64,000 nucleotides of DNA from Leisingera daeponensis (GTDB lineage: Bacteria > Pseudomonadota > Alphaproteobacteria > Rhodobacterales > Rhodobacteraceae): positions 124,001 to 188,000 of the forward strand of contig NZ_JAHVJA010000004.1 of NCBI RefSeq assembly GCF_019801465.1. Reading direction: 5' to 3'. Shown here piece by piece: positions 52,707 to 60,880 of this stretch (its first letter is position 1; each line of letters opens with the position of its first letter). Made by a program: the position numbers and the translations under genes. The notes under the pieces were generated by a model. That model did no database searches, was not told the DNA's origin, and saw only the letters and a list, made by a program, of their open reading frames with translations.

Positions 52707-52741
52707 GTTATGTCTGACTACAACGTTAGCGCAGACATGAC
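52707..52741. promoter_or_regulatory. Inverted repeat upstream of the LacI-type gene
   Basis: GTTATGTCTG and CAGACATGAC, 9 of 10 complementary, separated by 15 bases and starting 16 bp before the gene. Could be paired half-sites for autoregulation or an mRNA leader hairpin. Confidence 0.35.
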
Positions 52742-52838
52742 TTGCTGCACAATGGGAACTGCGCGCGGCAAAACGGCTTTCGCCGACGCCCATCCCATTG
52801 TGATCGCAGGAGGGATTTGCTATCGCGTAGAAACACGC

Positions 52839-52915
52839 GGCCCCGTGGCTCAACTGGATAGAGCAGCCCCCTCCTAAGGGGCAGGTTGCAGGTTCGAATC
52901 CTGCCGGGGTCGCCA
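52839..52915 (+). tRNA. tRNA-Arg (anticodon CCT)
   Basis: 77 bases with encoded CCA. Acceptor GGCCCCG pairs with CGGGGTC (one G-T), anticodon stem CCCCT / AGGGG around the loop carrying CCT, T arm GCAGG-TTCGAAT-CCTGC. Confidence 0.95.
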
Positions 52916-53205
52916 GCCAATCATGAAAAAGCAATTGTTTTCAAACGATTAAGGAAAAACTACCCTGCCGGATGTAACACATGGCTGGAAACTGAAAAAG
53001 TTGGATCCATCCGTAGGAAGGCCGAAAGCTCTGTGCCGCCACTTTTAAAGGTTTTACTTGCAAACACAGGAGAACTCAGACGCTGACCGGATATGCACAG
53101 CTTCATCACTCGATTAGATGGAAGGTGTCGAAGCTCACATCAAGTCATTGCGCATCCATGGGGGCAAAAATGTATGGGATCTGCAGGCGTCGGTAAGGCG
53201 CTGAA

Positions 53206-53281
53206 TGGTGCCGCACAAGGGACTCGAACCCCTGACCCATCGCTTACGAAGCGATTGCTCTACCAGCTGAGCTAGTGCGGC
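53206..53281 (-). tRNA. tRNA-Thr (anticodon CGT)
   Basis: 76 bases with encoded CCA. Acceptor GCCGCAC / GTGCGGC, anticodon stem ATCGC / GCGAT around TTCGTAA, T arm AGGGG-TTCGAGT-CCCTT. Faces the tRNA-Arg gene 290 bases away; the spacer holds no gene I can support. Confidence 0.95.
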
Positions 53282-53790
53282 GACATCGTGTGATTTAAAC
53301 GTCGGTGCTTTCTCGCGCAAGGGCATTTCGCGGAATGGAAAAGATCCGTCTGCCTTGGCGGGTTGCCAATCTCGCCGCCTCAGAGTGCCGATACTGCATG
53401 CATGCCGATGCCAAAGTGCAGTGAATCAACCCCGGAAAGAAGCTTCAACAGGCAAGGTTCTGGAAAAATACGAACAGAGGACATGAAAAGCGGACGCTGT
53501 GCGAATTGCGGGCTCAGGCCCGCCAGTCGCTCGGCAGCACCAGTACAGCGGCCTGCACGTTTCAATTCGGAGGGTCGAGGTGAAGCTACGACACTAGGTT
53601 TTGCCGGTCAATCAACCGAACTGCCAATCTTCTCAGCAGAAACGGCCGGGATCATGACACCCGATATGGGAAAATTTGCTTTCAAGCGGACGGATGGGCC
53701 GGAGCAATTGAGCAGACCGCAGGCGGAATGGGTGCGGCAGCCGAGCCTTTTCCCGTTCCTGCAGCCGACCGGGCGCCGCGGCCAAAGAGA
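53282..53790. other. Gene-poor stretch between tRNA-Thr and the CpXC-like gene
   Basis: 509 bases. A 152-codon plus-strand frame runs antisense into the next gene's end and has no motif or ribosome site. No repeat, att-like tRNA fragment or integrase was seen, although the tRNA border makes an island insertion conceivable. Confidence 0.45.
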
Positions 53791-54495
53791 TTATCCGGCC
53801 TGCCTGCCTTCTCCCATGTAAAGCTTCTGCATATCCACGAAATAGCCATTTTCAAGCCGCGCGCGGATGGCTCCCCAGCCCTCCGGGTTGCCTTGTATGG
53901 CGCGGTACAGTTCAGCCGGGATGGTCATGTATTCAAGATACTGCTCAGACCCGGTTTCCAGCCAGGCGAATACATAACCGTCAGCCTCATCATCTGCCTC
54001 AACCAGCCGCAGTTCAATGCCCTCGGCCATCGGCACCGATTCGACACTGCGCAGAATGTGCAGCTTCATCATTTCCACGATCACGTCATCCAGACCTAAC
54101 TGTTTGACCAGGAGTTTCTCCCGCACCGCGGGCCACCCGAAGGTAAGGCGTGCTGCGAGGCTGCTGCCAACACTGCGCGCAGCTGCAGGGGCACTGGCTC
54201 CATAGCTGCTGTCGAACAGCGCCTTGGCTTCGTCCTCCAGCTCCAGGTGGTCGCGCAGGCGGCTCGCGGGCATGGCTGCGATCCACTGGCCTCGGCCGGC
54301 GTCCAGGTAATTGAACTGAGGCTGCAGTCTGAAGCTTTCCCCGCAGGAGTCGCATTCGCAATCCTGAAACCGGTCTTCGAGAATATCGTCGCGCAGGTCG
54401 GGCCGCCGGTCGGCGTTCACACTGCCCACAGCCATCATAGTCACTGGCGCCTCGCACCGCGGACAGACCAGGTTCACGGGATGAAATAGGGACAT
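53791..54495 (-). CDS. CpXC-like zinc-ribbon protein, unknown function
   Basis: 234 residues. A zinc ribbon is formed by Cys11-x2-Cys14 (LVCPRCEAP) and Cys48-x2-Cys51 (ECDSCGESF), the pattern of CpXC domains. The remainder is a mixed alpha/beta domain (QWIAAMPASRLRDHLELEDE, LHILRSVESVPMAEGIELRL) with many acidic residues. No signal peptide. It starts 22 bases after the giant gene and is probably translated from the same mRNA, hinting at a partner, chaperone or immunity role. Confidence 0.75.
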   Translation of the reverse strand: MSLFHPVNLVCPRCEAPVTMMAVGSVNADRRPDLRDDILEDRFQDCECDSCGESFRLQPQFNYLDAGRGQWIAAMPASRLRDHLELEDEAKALFDSSYGASAPAAARSVGSSLAARLTFGWPAVREKLLVKQLGLDDVIVEMMKLHILRSVESVPMAEGIELRLVEADDEADGYVFAWLETGSEQYLEYMTIPAELYRAIQGNPEGWGAIRARLENGYFVDMQKLYMGEGRQAG

Positions 54496-54517
54496 TTATC
54501 AGCAGCCTTTCACTAGG

Positions 54518-57500
54518 TCAGAGTTTTTCCAGCCAGCCGACGGCTGGGTGGTTTGGCTTCAGCTTGCCCGAGTGGTAGGCGGCATAAAGTTCCGAAAACC
54601 ACTCCCCCGGCGCCCGGAACTGGTATCCGGTGATCCCTTTGGCACGCTCGCTGAGCAGGTAGGAGTTCCAAGTATTCGGGTAGCTTTCCTGATAGACCAC
54701 CCCGCCAATCGCCAGCTTTTTGGCGGTGGCCATGCTGGACCAGGGCTTGGCCGGTTCCGAAGCCATGTCGACAAAGGCCTCCACCTTGATGCGGCGGCTC
54801 TCCCAGTCCTCCTCCGAACAGGTTTCATCCTCTGGCTTGGACGGCACATGGGCGCTTTTGTTGTGCGCCATGTACTCAGCAACATAAGATTTGTCGTAGC
54901 TGAATTTGGTGGCGATCTTGTCAGCGATGGCTGCTATGTCCATGCCGTGTTCGGTCCAGCCGCCAAAGTCCTTCTTCTTGCCGTTGTTATTCATGAAGCT
55001 CTGCTGGTCGTCGACCGCATGACCAACCTCATGCAATGTATTCCAGTTAAAGAAGGTGACAGGCTCCTCGTTGGCCGGTTTGCATTTCTCCAGTTCCGCA
55101 CGCTCTTCCGGGGTGGCAGCATCGTCCAAGCTGCCGACTGCATCATCACTGCCAAAGGCATAGTTGGGTGAAACACCGGCGTCGCCTTCGTGCATCACGA
55201 TCTGCTTCTTGTCTCCCTGGTACATCGAACCGCCTTTGGCAGCCTCATTCACGGCAAAGCTCTTCAGCGAGTCATTGTTCAATGTGTGATCCAGCGGCAG
55301 ATCCTGCATTGCCTTGTAGAAGGCGACAATGTTTGGCCCCTTCAAATTGTTGTCGGCAATTTCCGAAGCCGGGGCCAGATTTTCGTTGTTGAAGTTCTTG
55401 ATATCGCAACCGAAGCGCGCCTTGAACGCAACCTTGACCACGGCGCGCTGCGCTTCTGGCTCCAGATTGTCGATCATCGCGTCCAGCTCTGCCGTGCCAT
55501 TGGGGCGGGACAGGATTTCCTTGATGTCGTCTTCCTTGGGCGGAGTGTTGGCGCGCATTTCCACCATCACGAAGGCGCTGGTGCCAATGGCACGCGCCTC
55601 TTCCAGCAGTTTGACACCGTCGCCAGGCTTTTTCCCGGCAACCGCCGCGGCCGCATCAGCCAACTTCTTGCGCATGGCGTCGATGCTGGGTTTGATGGCA
55701 TAGCGGTGCTCGTGTTTTTCCAGAACACTTAGGCGCGGTTCCACCTCAGGCTTTGCGCGCAGTTCTTTGTACGCTTTGTGCTGCTCCGCCATGTCAAGCG
55801 CTGCCTTGGTCTGGGCGATGGCGGCCTCGATATCGGTGCTGACCTTGGCATAGTTCTGGCCGGCCTTGGCGGCGGTTTCAGCGCCATCCAGCAACTTTTC
55901 AATCGCATCTGTCTCATCCTTCACATAAGCAGCTTCGGCATGGCCTGTTACCGGACCCAGCGCGGCGCGGGCGCGGGTGATCTCCTGAGCAATGAAGGCA
56001 TACTGCGAGATCACTTCATTGGCAGTGTTGCAGGCCTCTAGTGCCGACTTGAGATGCCCCTTGGCGGTCTTGGCGTCCAGACCGTCCTTCTGGCAATTCT
56101 CAATCTCGGTATTGGCAGTATCCAAGTGACTTTTGGCCACGTCAGCGTTTTCACGGCTGCCCACAGCCTTGATTGACAGCTTCGCCGCCTGCACCTGCGG
56201 CCACCAGGGGGCGCTGTCTTCGTCGCCCCCAATAGCGGAGTTCACCGCTTCCAGAATGCCATGTGTATTGGCGGAGCTGATGGCTTCTTCTGCGGATTTG
56301 GTTACCTCTTCCGCCATGGTTTTGGCGGTGGCGTAATCGCTAGGAGCAAGCTTGACCAGATTCTCATATTTCTTTGAAAGCCGGGTCAGCTGCGCCTGGA
56401 TGGCATCGGCGTGTTTGTGTGCTGCAGCCTCAGCCAGCTTGGCCTCCGCCGCGGCCCGCGCAGGTTCATAATCCGAAGATCCCTCGATCTGTTTCAGCAG
56501 TGCCTTGGCGTCTGCCGTGAGCGCCTTCATCAGCTTTTCGGCCTGGGAATAGTCGGTGTCCGCCAGATCTGTTCGGGAAGTATCGATTTTGACAGTTGCG
56601 AACCTGTCCTCCAACGCCTTGATCCGGTCTTCTGTGGCTCCGTTGCGTTCAGGTGTCAGCGCATCCACTGCCGCCTTAGCAGCGGTTTCAGCCGGAGTAT
56701 AAAGCCCCTCCGCCGCCAGAAGCCGCTGGCAGGCCAAGAGTTTCTGATAAGCCTTCTCGAACGCCGGTCTGGCGAGGGAATAGGTGTGAGCTGCCAATAT
56801 TGCCTTATACTTGGCGAAATCCGCATCCGCCTGAGCAATCAGATGCCTTCCCGCTTCCTTGCCCGCCCCGACCAGCGGCGGGCGAAGATTGTTGAAAAAC
56901 GGGTCTTCCCAGCCCAGCACTGTCTTGACCATTTTCAGGTCGGCATCAGTGGCCTTCTCCCAACCCGCGGCAGACTTAGCCTTCTCTGCTGCACTCTTGA
57001 AATCCCGCGCCGTCTGCTTGGCAGTGCTTTCGTCCAGCAGCGCCTGAATTTCGGTCTTGCGGTGCGTCAGCTGTGTTTCAACCGTGCCGCCCTCGGTGGT
57101 GATCTTGGTGATGATCGCGGCGGCCTTGGTGCGATCCGCCTTGATCTTCTTGTACAGCTCACCGTCGGCGCGAGCCTGTTCCGCGATCTTGCGGGCCGCG
57201 CCCAGCTTGGCTTCAGCCTCCTCGTAGTCATAACTTTCCGGCTTGATCAAATCGTCTGCTTCGCCCGTCAGCCGGGTAATGTCGTCGAGATGCGGCTGAA
57301 GGCAATTTGCGTCGTTGAGCGGTGCCAGAGCTGCCGCCTGTGCAGCGAGTGAGGCCTTCAGTTCGCCATAGGCGCGGTGCTGATGGATCAGCACCATCGC
57401 CATCTTCAGGTTCGAAATGGCGCTGTCCAGATGCGCCCTGGCATCGTCGTATTTCTTGGCAGTCTTGGCCCTTTCCGCTTCTGCCGCAGGCAATTGGGCC

Positions 57501-60064
57501 TTGGCGATCAGCGCGGTGAAGTCATTGCCTGTGTCAGCCGAGACCACCTTGTCGCGGATGCCGGTGAACACCTTAAAGGCTGGCTCCCATTTCTTTTTCA
57601 GATCGTCGAGCGCAGCGGTATCGGTCATCCCGTCCAGCTCCACCGCTGCCTCTGCCGCGGCCTTTGCTCTGTCCACGCGCTTCTCGGCATCCGCCACGCA
57701 AGTGCTGGCGGTGGCGAAATCCAGCTTGAGCGCCGCTGCCGCCGCCTCTGCCATCAGGGCCTTGGCATCCTCAAGCATTGTCGCGGCCTGCGGCACGTTC
57801 TTGAGCGGGTCGATCTTGCCCTGAACTGCCACGCGTTTTTCCTTGTAGGCCTTACAGGCGTCCGCTTGGGCGGTCGCAGCGGGCCAATCGCCCTGGGTGG
57901 CGTCCAGCAGGGTCAGGGCGGTGGAGTACTTGTGCAGCACCGCTTCGGCCTTGGCCGAGGCGAGGTCCGCCTCCATCTTGAGGATGATCACCTGAATGCC
58001 CGAGGCACCATCGTGCTCTTTGAACTCTTTCAGCTTGGCCTCAAAGGCCGTCAGCTTCGGGGCATACTGCTGAACAACCGGGATTTCCTTCTTGAGGAAG
58101 GGCAGGAGCCCCCAGAACTTGCTGAGCAGCTTGATTGACTCGGTGTAGTCCTTGCTCGTGGCTACATCTGAATCGGTGTAATAACCCTTGGCCTCGTCCA
58201 GCTTATCCTTGAGCAGGTTCTTGATCGCCGCTGTGAGGCCCGCCCAGTGGTCGATCCACTGTTTGACCTTGGGGCGCCAGTCCTCATACAGCTTGCGCTG
58301 CTTGCGCACCTTGGCGGTTCGTTCATAGACCTTGGCCACTTCGTCCAGCTTCTGGATGCCATCCTTGAATTTCTTGGCGGCCTTGTCCTGCTGCGCGGCA
58401 TCATAAAGCCGCTCCATCTCGCGCGCGGCGTCATCCACTGCCGGATCGCCGACTGTTACGCCGCGGGCCGCGTCGGCCAGCGCCTTGCGGTCGGGATCGA
58501 GCGCCATGAAATGGGCGAACTCATCGGCCAGGATTTCGGCCTTGGCAATCTCCGCTTCGGCCGCGGTCAAGTCGGCGGTGGCCGTTTTCAGATCATGCAC
58601 TTTGGCCTTGTCCGCCGCGGCGGTGCGCAGTCCGGTAATGCGGGTGATTTCAGGTGCGATTTCGGGCGCCGTGGCCTTGGGGTGGCTGGTCAGAGGCACC
58701 ATGCGCAGATCGAAGATTTCCAGAGCCTTTTGGAACGCGGTCTTGGCCTGAGTGTCGGCGGCAACCGCCTTTTCCAGAGCGTCCAGCGCCTTTTCGCCGG
58801 CATCCAGCTTGGCGCCGCTGGCATCCTCGGGCTTGGCCTTGGCCTGCGCGGCCAGCGCCGCAACCTTGTCGAGCGCGGTTTTCCACTTGTCCGGGGTCTG
58901 GCTGACCGCTTCCGGCACCATGGTGTTGTAGGTCTTGACCGGGCCGTCCTGCAGCGCCTTCAAAGCGGCTTCGATCCGGGCAATCTGTTCTTCCACAGTG
59001 GCGTCCGCCTCTGCGGTGCCGCCGCCGGTTTCTCCGGAGGGCGGGACGGCCTGTTCCGGCGCCTTGGCGATCGCCTCGGGCTTCGCGGTTGTCGTGGTAT
59101 CGCCGCTCCCTCCTTCAGCCGCTTCGGCGCGACCGGGTGCTGGCTCGCCGCCGCCGGCCTCGGCTGCGGCCTGGCGCGCCTTGGAAAGGGCCTGGGCCAG
59201 CGGGCCGACGGCCTTGAGCGCACCTTCGTAATCCGGCGGGACGGCAGCCACCCGGGCTTTGATCTGGGTCCAGACGGTTTCGATTTTTTCGGACTGCGCG
59301 GTTTTGAGCCCCAGGACCTCGTCGATCAGCGGTTCCAGCTTCGCCGCGGCCTGCTGCCACTTACCTTCCAGAAGACTCTGCCGTTTGGCGCGGGCGGCAG
59401 CATCCCGAGCCGCGGTCTTCATCTCGGCGGAGAGCTTGCCGACATGCTCCAGCGCGGCGGCAAAGCCGCTGCCCTCCGCCTTGGCCTGGATTGCTTTCCA
59501 CAGCGCCTCAGCTTTGGAGAGGTCTATTCCGGCGATTTCGCGGAGCTTCGCCATATTGGCCTCGACCTTGGCGGCGGTGGTATTCCACTTGGCTTCTGCC
59601 GGGTCCGGTTCGGCGGAAGGCGCCGAAGGCGGTTCACCGGATTCACCAATGGCGGTTTCGCCGCTGGCGGCCGGGCCTGCCTCCGGGCCGCCTTCCTGCG
59701 CCTCATCCTCGTCCTCTTCCGACTCGACGACATTCCCGTCGGGATCAAGAATGAGGATTTTGTATTTTAGCCCGATCACCATGAACATCTTCTTGGCCTT
59801 GCGGGCCATGCCAGGCACGATCTTGCCCTCGACGGACATCGACATTTCCTTGCCGTCCAGTTTCAGCATGCCGAATGTGAACTGCGGGGTTTCGCCGTCG
59901 GACTTTGCCTGTTTGCCCAGAACCTTGGCGGCCTTGGTCTTGTGGGTCAGGAATACCGAGTTCTCGATCTTCTTGCCGAAGCACAACCCGAAGGCCAGCT
60001 CGCGCTTACGGGCAATCGCCATCTGTTGCTTGATTTCTTTCGCGGCGGATCCGTCAAGAGGCAT
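54518..60064 (-). CDS. Giant repeat protein with C-terminal HExxH metallopeptidase-like domain
   Basis: 1848 residues, ATG preceded by GGAG. Layout: (1) residues 1-115, a basic domain (QQMAIARKRELAFGLCFGKK, FGMLKLDGKEMSMSVEGKIV, MVIGLKYKILILDPDG); (2) acidic Glu/Pro/Gly linker to about 165; (3) two helical units; (4) second Gly/Glu/Thr linker at about 300-350; (5) about residues 560-1490, at least ten copies of a helical repeat around [K/D]-[Y/F]-x2-A-x3-L-x2-A, for example KFKDGIQKLDEVA, DYTESIKLLSKF, KYDDARAHLDSA, DYEEAEAKLGAA, DYATAKTMAEEV, spaced 75-95 residues; (6) C-terminal domain with HEVGHAVDD (1678-1686) and GEWFSELYAAYHS (1820-1832). No signal peptide or membrane helix. The HExxH helix plus a downstream Glu suggests a zinc peptidase, with local likeness to anthrax lethal factor. 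Secretion route, target and function are unknown; a contact-dependent or injected effector is one possibility. Confidence 0.8.
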   Translation of the reverse strand: MPLDGSAAKEIKQQMAIARKRELAFGLCFGKKIENSVFLTHKTKAAKVLGKQAKSDGETPQFTFGMLKLDGKEMSMSVEGKIVPGMARKAKKMFMVIGLKYKILILDPDGNVVESEEDEDEAQEGGPEAGPAASGETAIGESGEPPSAPSAEPDPAEAKWNTTAAKVEANMAKLREIAGIDLSKAEALWKAIQAKAEGSGFAAALEHVGKLSAEMKTAARDAAARAKRQSLLEGKWQQAAAKLEPLIDEVLGLKTAQSEKIETVWTQIKARVAAVPPDYEGALKAVGPLAQALSKARQAAAEAGGGEPAPGRAEAAEGGSGDTTTTAKPEAIAKAPEQAVPPSGETGGGTAEADATVEEQIARIEAALKALQDGPVKTYNTMVPEAVSQTPDKWKTALDKVAALAAQAKAKPEDASGAKLDAGEKALDALEKAVAADTQAKTAFQKALEIFDLRMVPLTSHPKATAPEIAPEITRITGLRTAAADKAKVHDLKTATADLTAAEAEIAKAEILADEFAHFMALDPDRKALADAARGVTVGDPAVDDAAREMERLYDAAQQDKAAKKFKDGIQKLDEVAKVYERTAKVRKQRKLYEDWRPKVKQWIDHWAGLTAAIKNLLKDKLDEAKGYYTDSDVATSKDYTESIKLLSKFWGLLPFLKKEIPVVQQYAPKLTAFEAKLKEFKEHDGASGIQVIILKMEADLASAKAEAVLHKYSTALTLLDATQGDWPAATAQADACKAYKEKRVAVQGKIDPLKNVPQAATMLEDAKALMAEAAAAALKLDFATASTCVADAEKRVDRAKAAAEAAVELDGMTDTAALDDLKKKWEPAFKVFTGIRDKVVSADTGNDFTALIAKAQLPAAEAERAKTAKKYDDARAHLDSAISNLKMAMVLIHQHRAYGELKASLAAQAAALAPLNDANCLQPHLDDITRLTGEADDLIKPESYDYEEAEAKLGAARKIAEQARADGELYKKIKADRTKAAAIITKITTEGGTVETQLTHRKTEIQALLDESTAKQTARDFKSAAEKAKSAAGWEKATDADLKMVKTVLGWEDPFFNNLRPPLVGAGKEAGRHLIAQADADFAKYKAILAAHTYSLARPAFEKAYQKLLACQRLLAAEGLYTPAETAAKAAVDALTPERNGATEDRIKALEDRFATVKIDTSRTDLADTDYSQAEKLMKALTADAKALLKQIEGSSDYEPARAAAEAKLAEAAAHKHADAIQAQLTRLSKKYENLVKLAPSDYATAKTMAEEVTKSAEEAISSANTHGILEAVNSAIGGDEDSAPWWPQVQAAKLSIKAVGSRENADVAKSHLDTANTEIENCQKDGLDAKTAKGHLKSALEACNTANEVISQYAFIAQEITRARAALGPVTGHAEAAYVKDETDAIEKLLDGAETAAKAGQNYAKVSTDIEAAIAQTKAALDMAEQHKAYKELRAKPEVEPRLSVLEKHEHRYAIKPSIDAMRKKLADAAAAVAGKKPGDGVKLLEEARAIGTSAFVMVEMRANTPPKEDDIKEILSRPNGTAELDAMIDNLEPEAQRAVVKVAFKARFGCDIKNFNNENLAPASEIADNNLKGPNIVAFYKAMQDLPLDHTLNNDSLKSFAVNEAAKGGSMYQGDKKQIVMHEGDAGVSPNYAFGSDDAVGSLDDAATPEERAELEKCKPANEEPVTFFNWNTLHEVGHAVDDQQSFMNNNGKKKDFGGWTEHGMDIAAIADKIATKFSYDKSYVAEYMAHNKSAHVPSKPEDETCSEEDWESRRIKVEAFVDMASEPAKPWSSMATAKKLAIGGVVYQESYPNTWNSYLLSERAKGITGYQFRAPGEWFSELYAAYHSGKLKPNHPAVGWLEKL

Positions 60065-60252
60065 GGAGCAGCTCCAGGGATTGAAAAACTGTTTAAAATT
60101 AACGCATTAACGTCGCGCTTCCTCAAGCGTCGCATGGAACCTGGAGTCCGGCAAGATTTTTTTCTTGTCAATCGCCGTAGGCTGCGCAGACTCAAACCCG
60201 ATGCGCATCAAGGTGAGACGCTAATGTTATTCCGGCCTGCTGGCACTCCAGA
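60065..60252. promoter_or_regulatory. Divergent promoter region of the giant gene and the META-like gene
   Basis: 188 bases, AT-rich near 60090-60115 (GTTTAAAATTAACGCATTAA) and with a minus-strand TTGACA at about 60164-60169. No defined operator seen. Confidence 0.35.
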
Positions 60253-60723
60253 ATGACGGGCCTGCGCCCCGTCCGGACCGTGATTTTCGCGGCCATTGCA
60301 GTGGGTTGTGCCGGGCTGGCCCTGTGCTCCTTTGCCTCTGATAGCGGGACCCGGCAGAACGGAGGAATTCCTATGGCCTCAAACACGGCAGCAGACCTCG
60401 ACGGCGCCTGGATCGTCCAGAAAGTCAAAGACATCGACCTGACCCCATTCGAAGACCTTCGGTTTGATTTCGATGACGGCACTCTTTACGGCTCCAGTCC
60501 GTGCCGCAGCTTCACCACTACTTTCGGGCCTGACATTGAGAACCTTATGCTTTCTCCGCTGCAATTTGGCGGCGGCCTGTGCGACGAAGATACAATGATC
60601 TCTGAACGGAATTTTTTTCAGCAGATCAGCCTGGTCAATCGCATGGAGATCACTGAAAGCGGCGTGCTGGTGATGTATAATTTCGAGCAGCCGCTGCTAT
60701 GGGCTAAAAAGCTGACCGGCTGA
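60253..60723 (+). CDS. META-domain-like protein, probably exported
   Basis: 156 residues from ATG at 60253: a hydrophobic signal-like start (VIFAAIAVGCAGLALCSFAS) and then a META/HslJ-like domain (LDGAWIVQKVKDIDLTPFED, DDGTLYGSSPCRSFTTTFG, LSPLQFGGGLCDED). A second in-frame ATG at 60373 (MASNTAADLDGAW) has a much better ribosome site (GGAGGAATTCCT), giving a 116-residue form without the signal. Codon third positions are GC-rich before it, so the long form is plausibly coding. Function unknown. Confidence 0.65.
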   Translation: MTGLRPVRTVIFAAIAVGCAGLALCSFASDSGTRQNGGIPMASNTAADLDGAWIVQKVKDIDLTPFEDLRFDFDDGTLYGSSPCRSFTTTFGPDIENLMLSPLQFGGGLCDEDTMISERNFFQQISLVNRMEITESGVLVMYNFEQPLLWAKKLTG

Positions 60724-60880
60724 GACAATGCCACCGGCCGCAGAAGGTGGTGTACCAAACAGGTCAAGCGGGACCGAACCAGTTTCACAGGCCCGTCTGC
60801 CGCGTGGCAACAAGGACAGTTGCACCAAAGGAAGGCAGCGTGCAAACCTCCGGATATACCACTGAAACACCTGGGACAGT

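Noticed and set aside
52839-53790. tRNA-bordered genomic island entry point
   Set aside because: No integrase, no repeated tRNA 3' fragment and no insertion sequence could be found, so island status cannot be supported.
53363-53821. 152-codon plus-strand frame next to tRNA-Thr
   Set aside because: Runs into the antisense of the CpXC-like gene and shows no domain or start signal.
56411-57352. 313-codon plus-strand frame inside the giant gene
   Set aside because: Same cause: high GC third positions of the real gene leave the antisense frame open.
58247-59770. 507-codon open frame on the plus strand opposite the giant gene
   Set aside because: It is antisense to the repeat-rich coding strand and its Gly/Leu/Arg/Phe-rich product mirrors the Ala/Lys codons there; no ribosome site or domain.
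54518-60064. Giant protein as an eCIS-associated DUF4157 protein
   Set aside because: That family has HExxHxxQ near the N-terminus; here HEVGHAVDD is C-terminal and no phage-tail-like genes are in the window.
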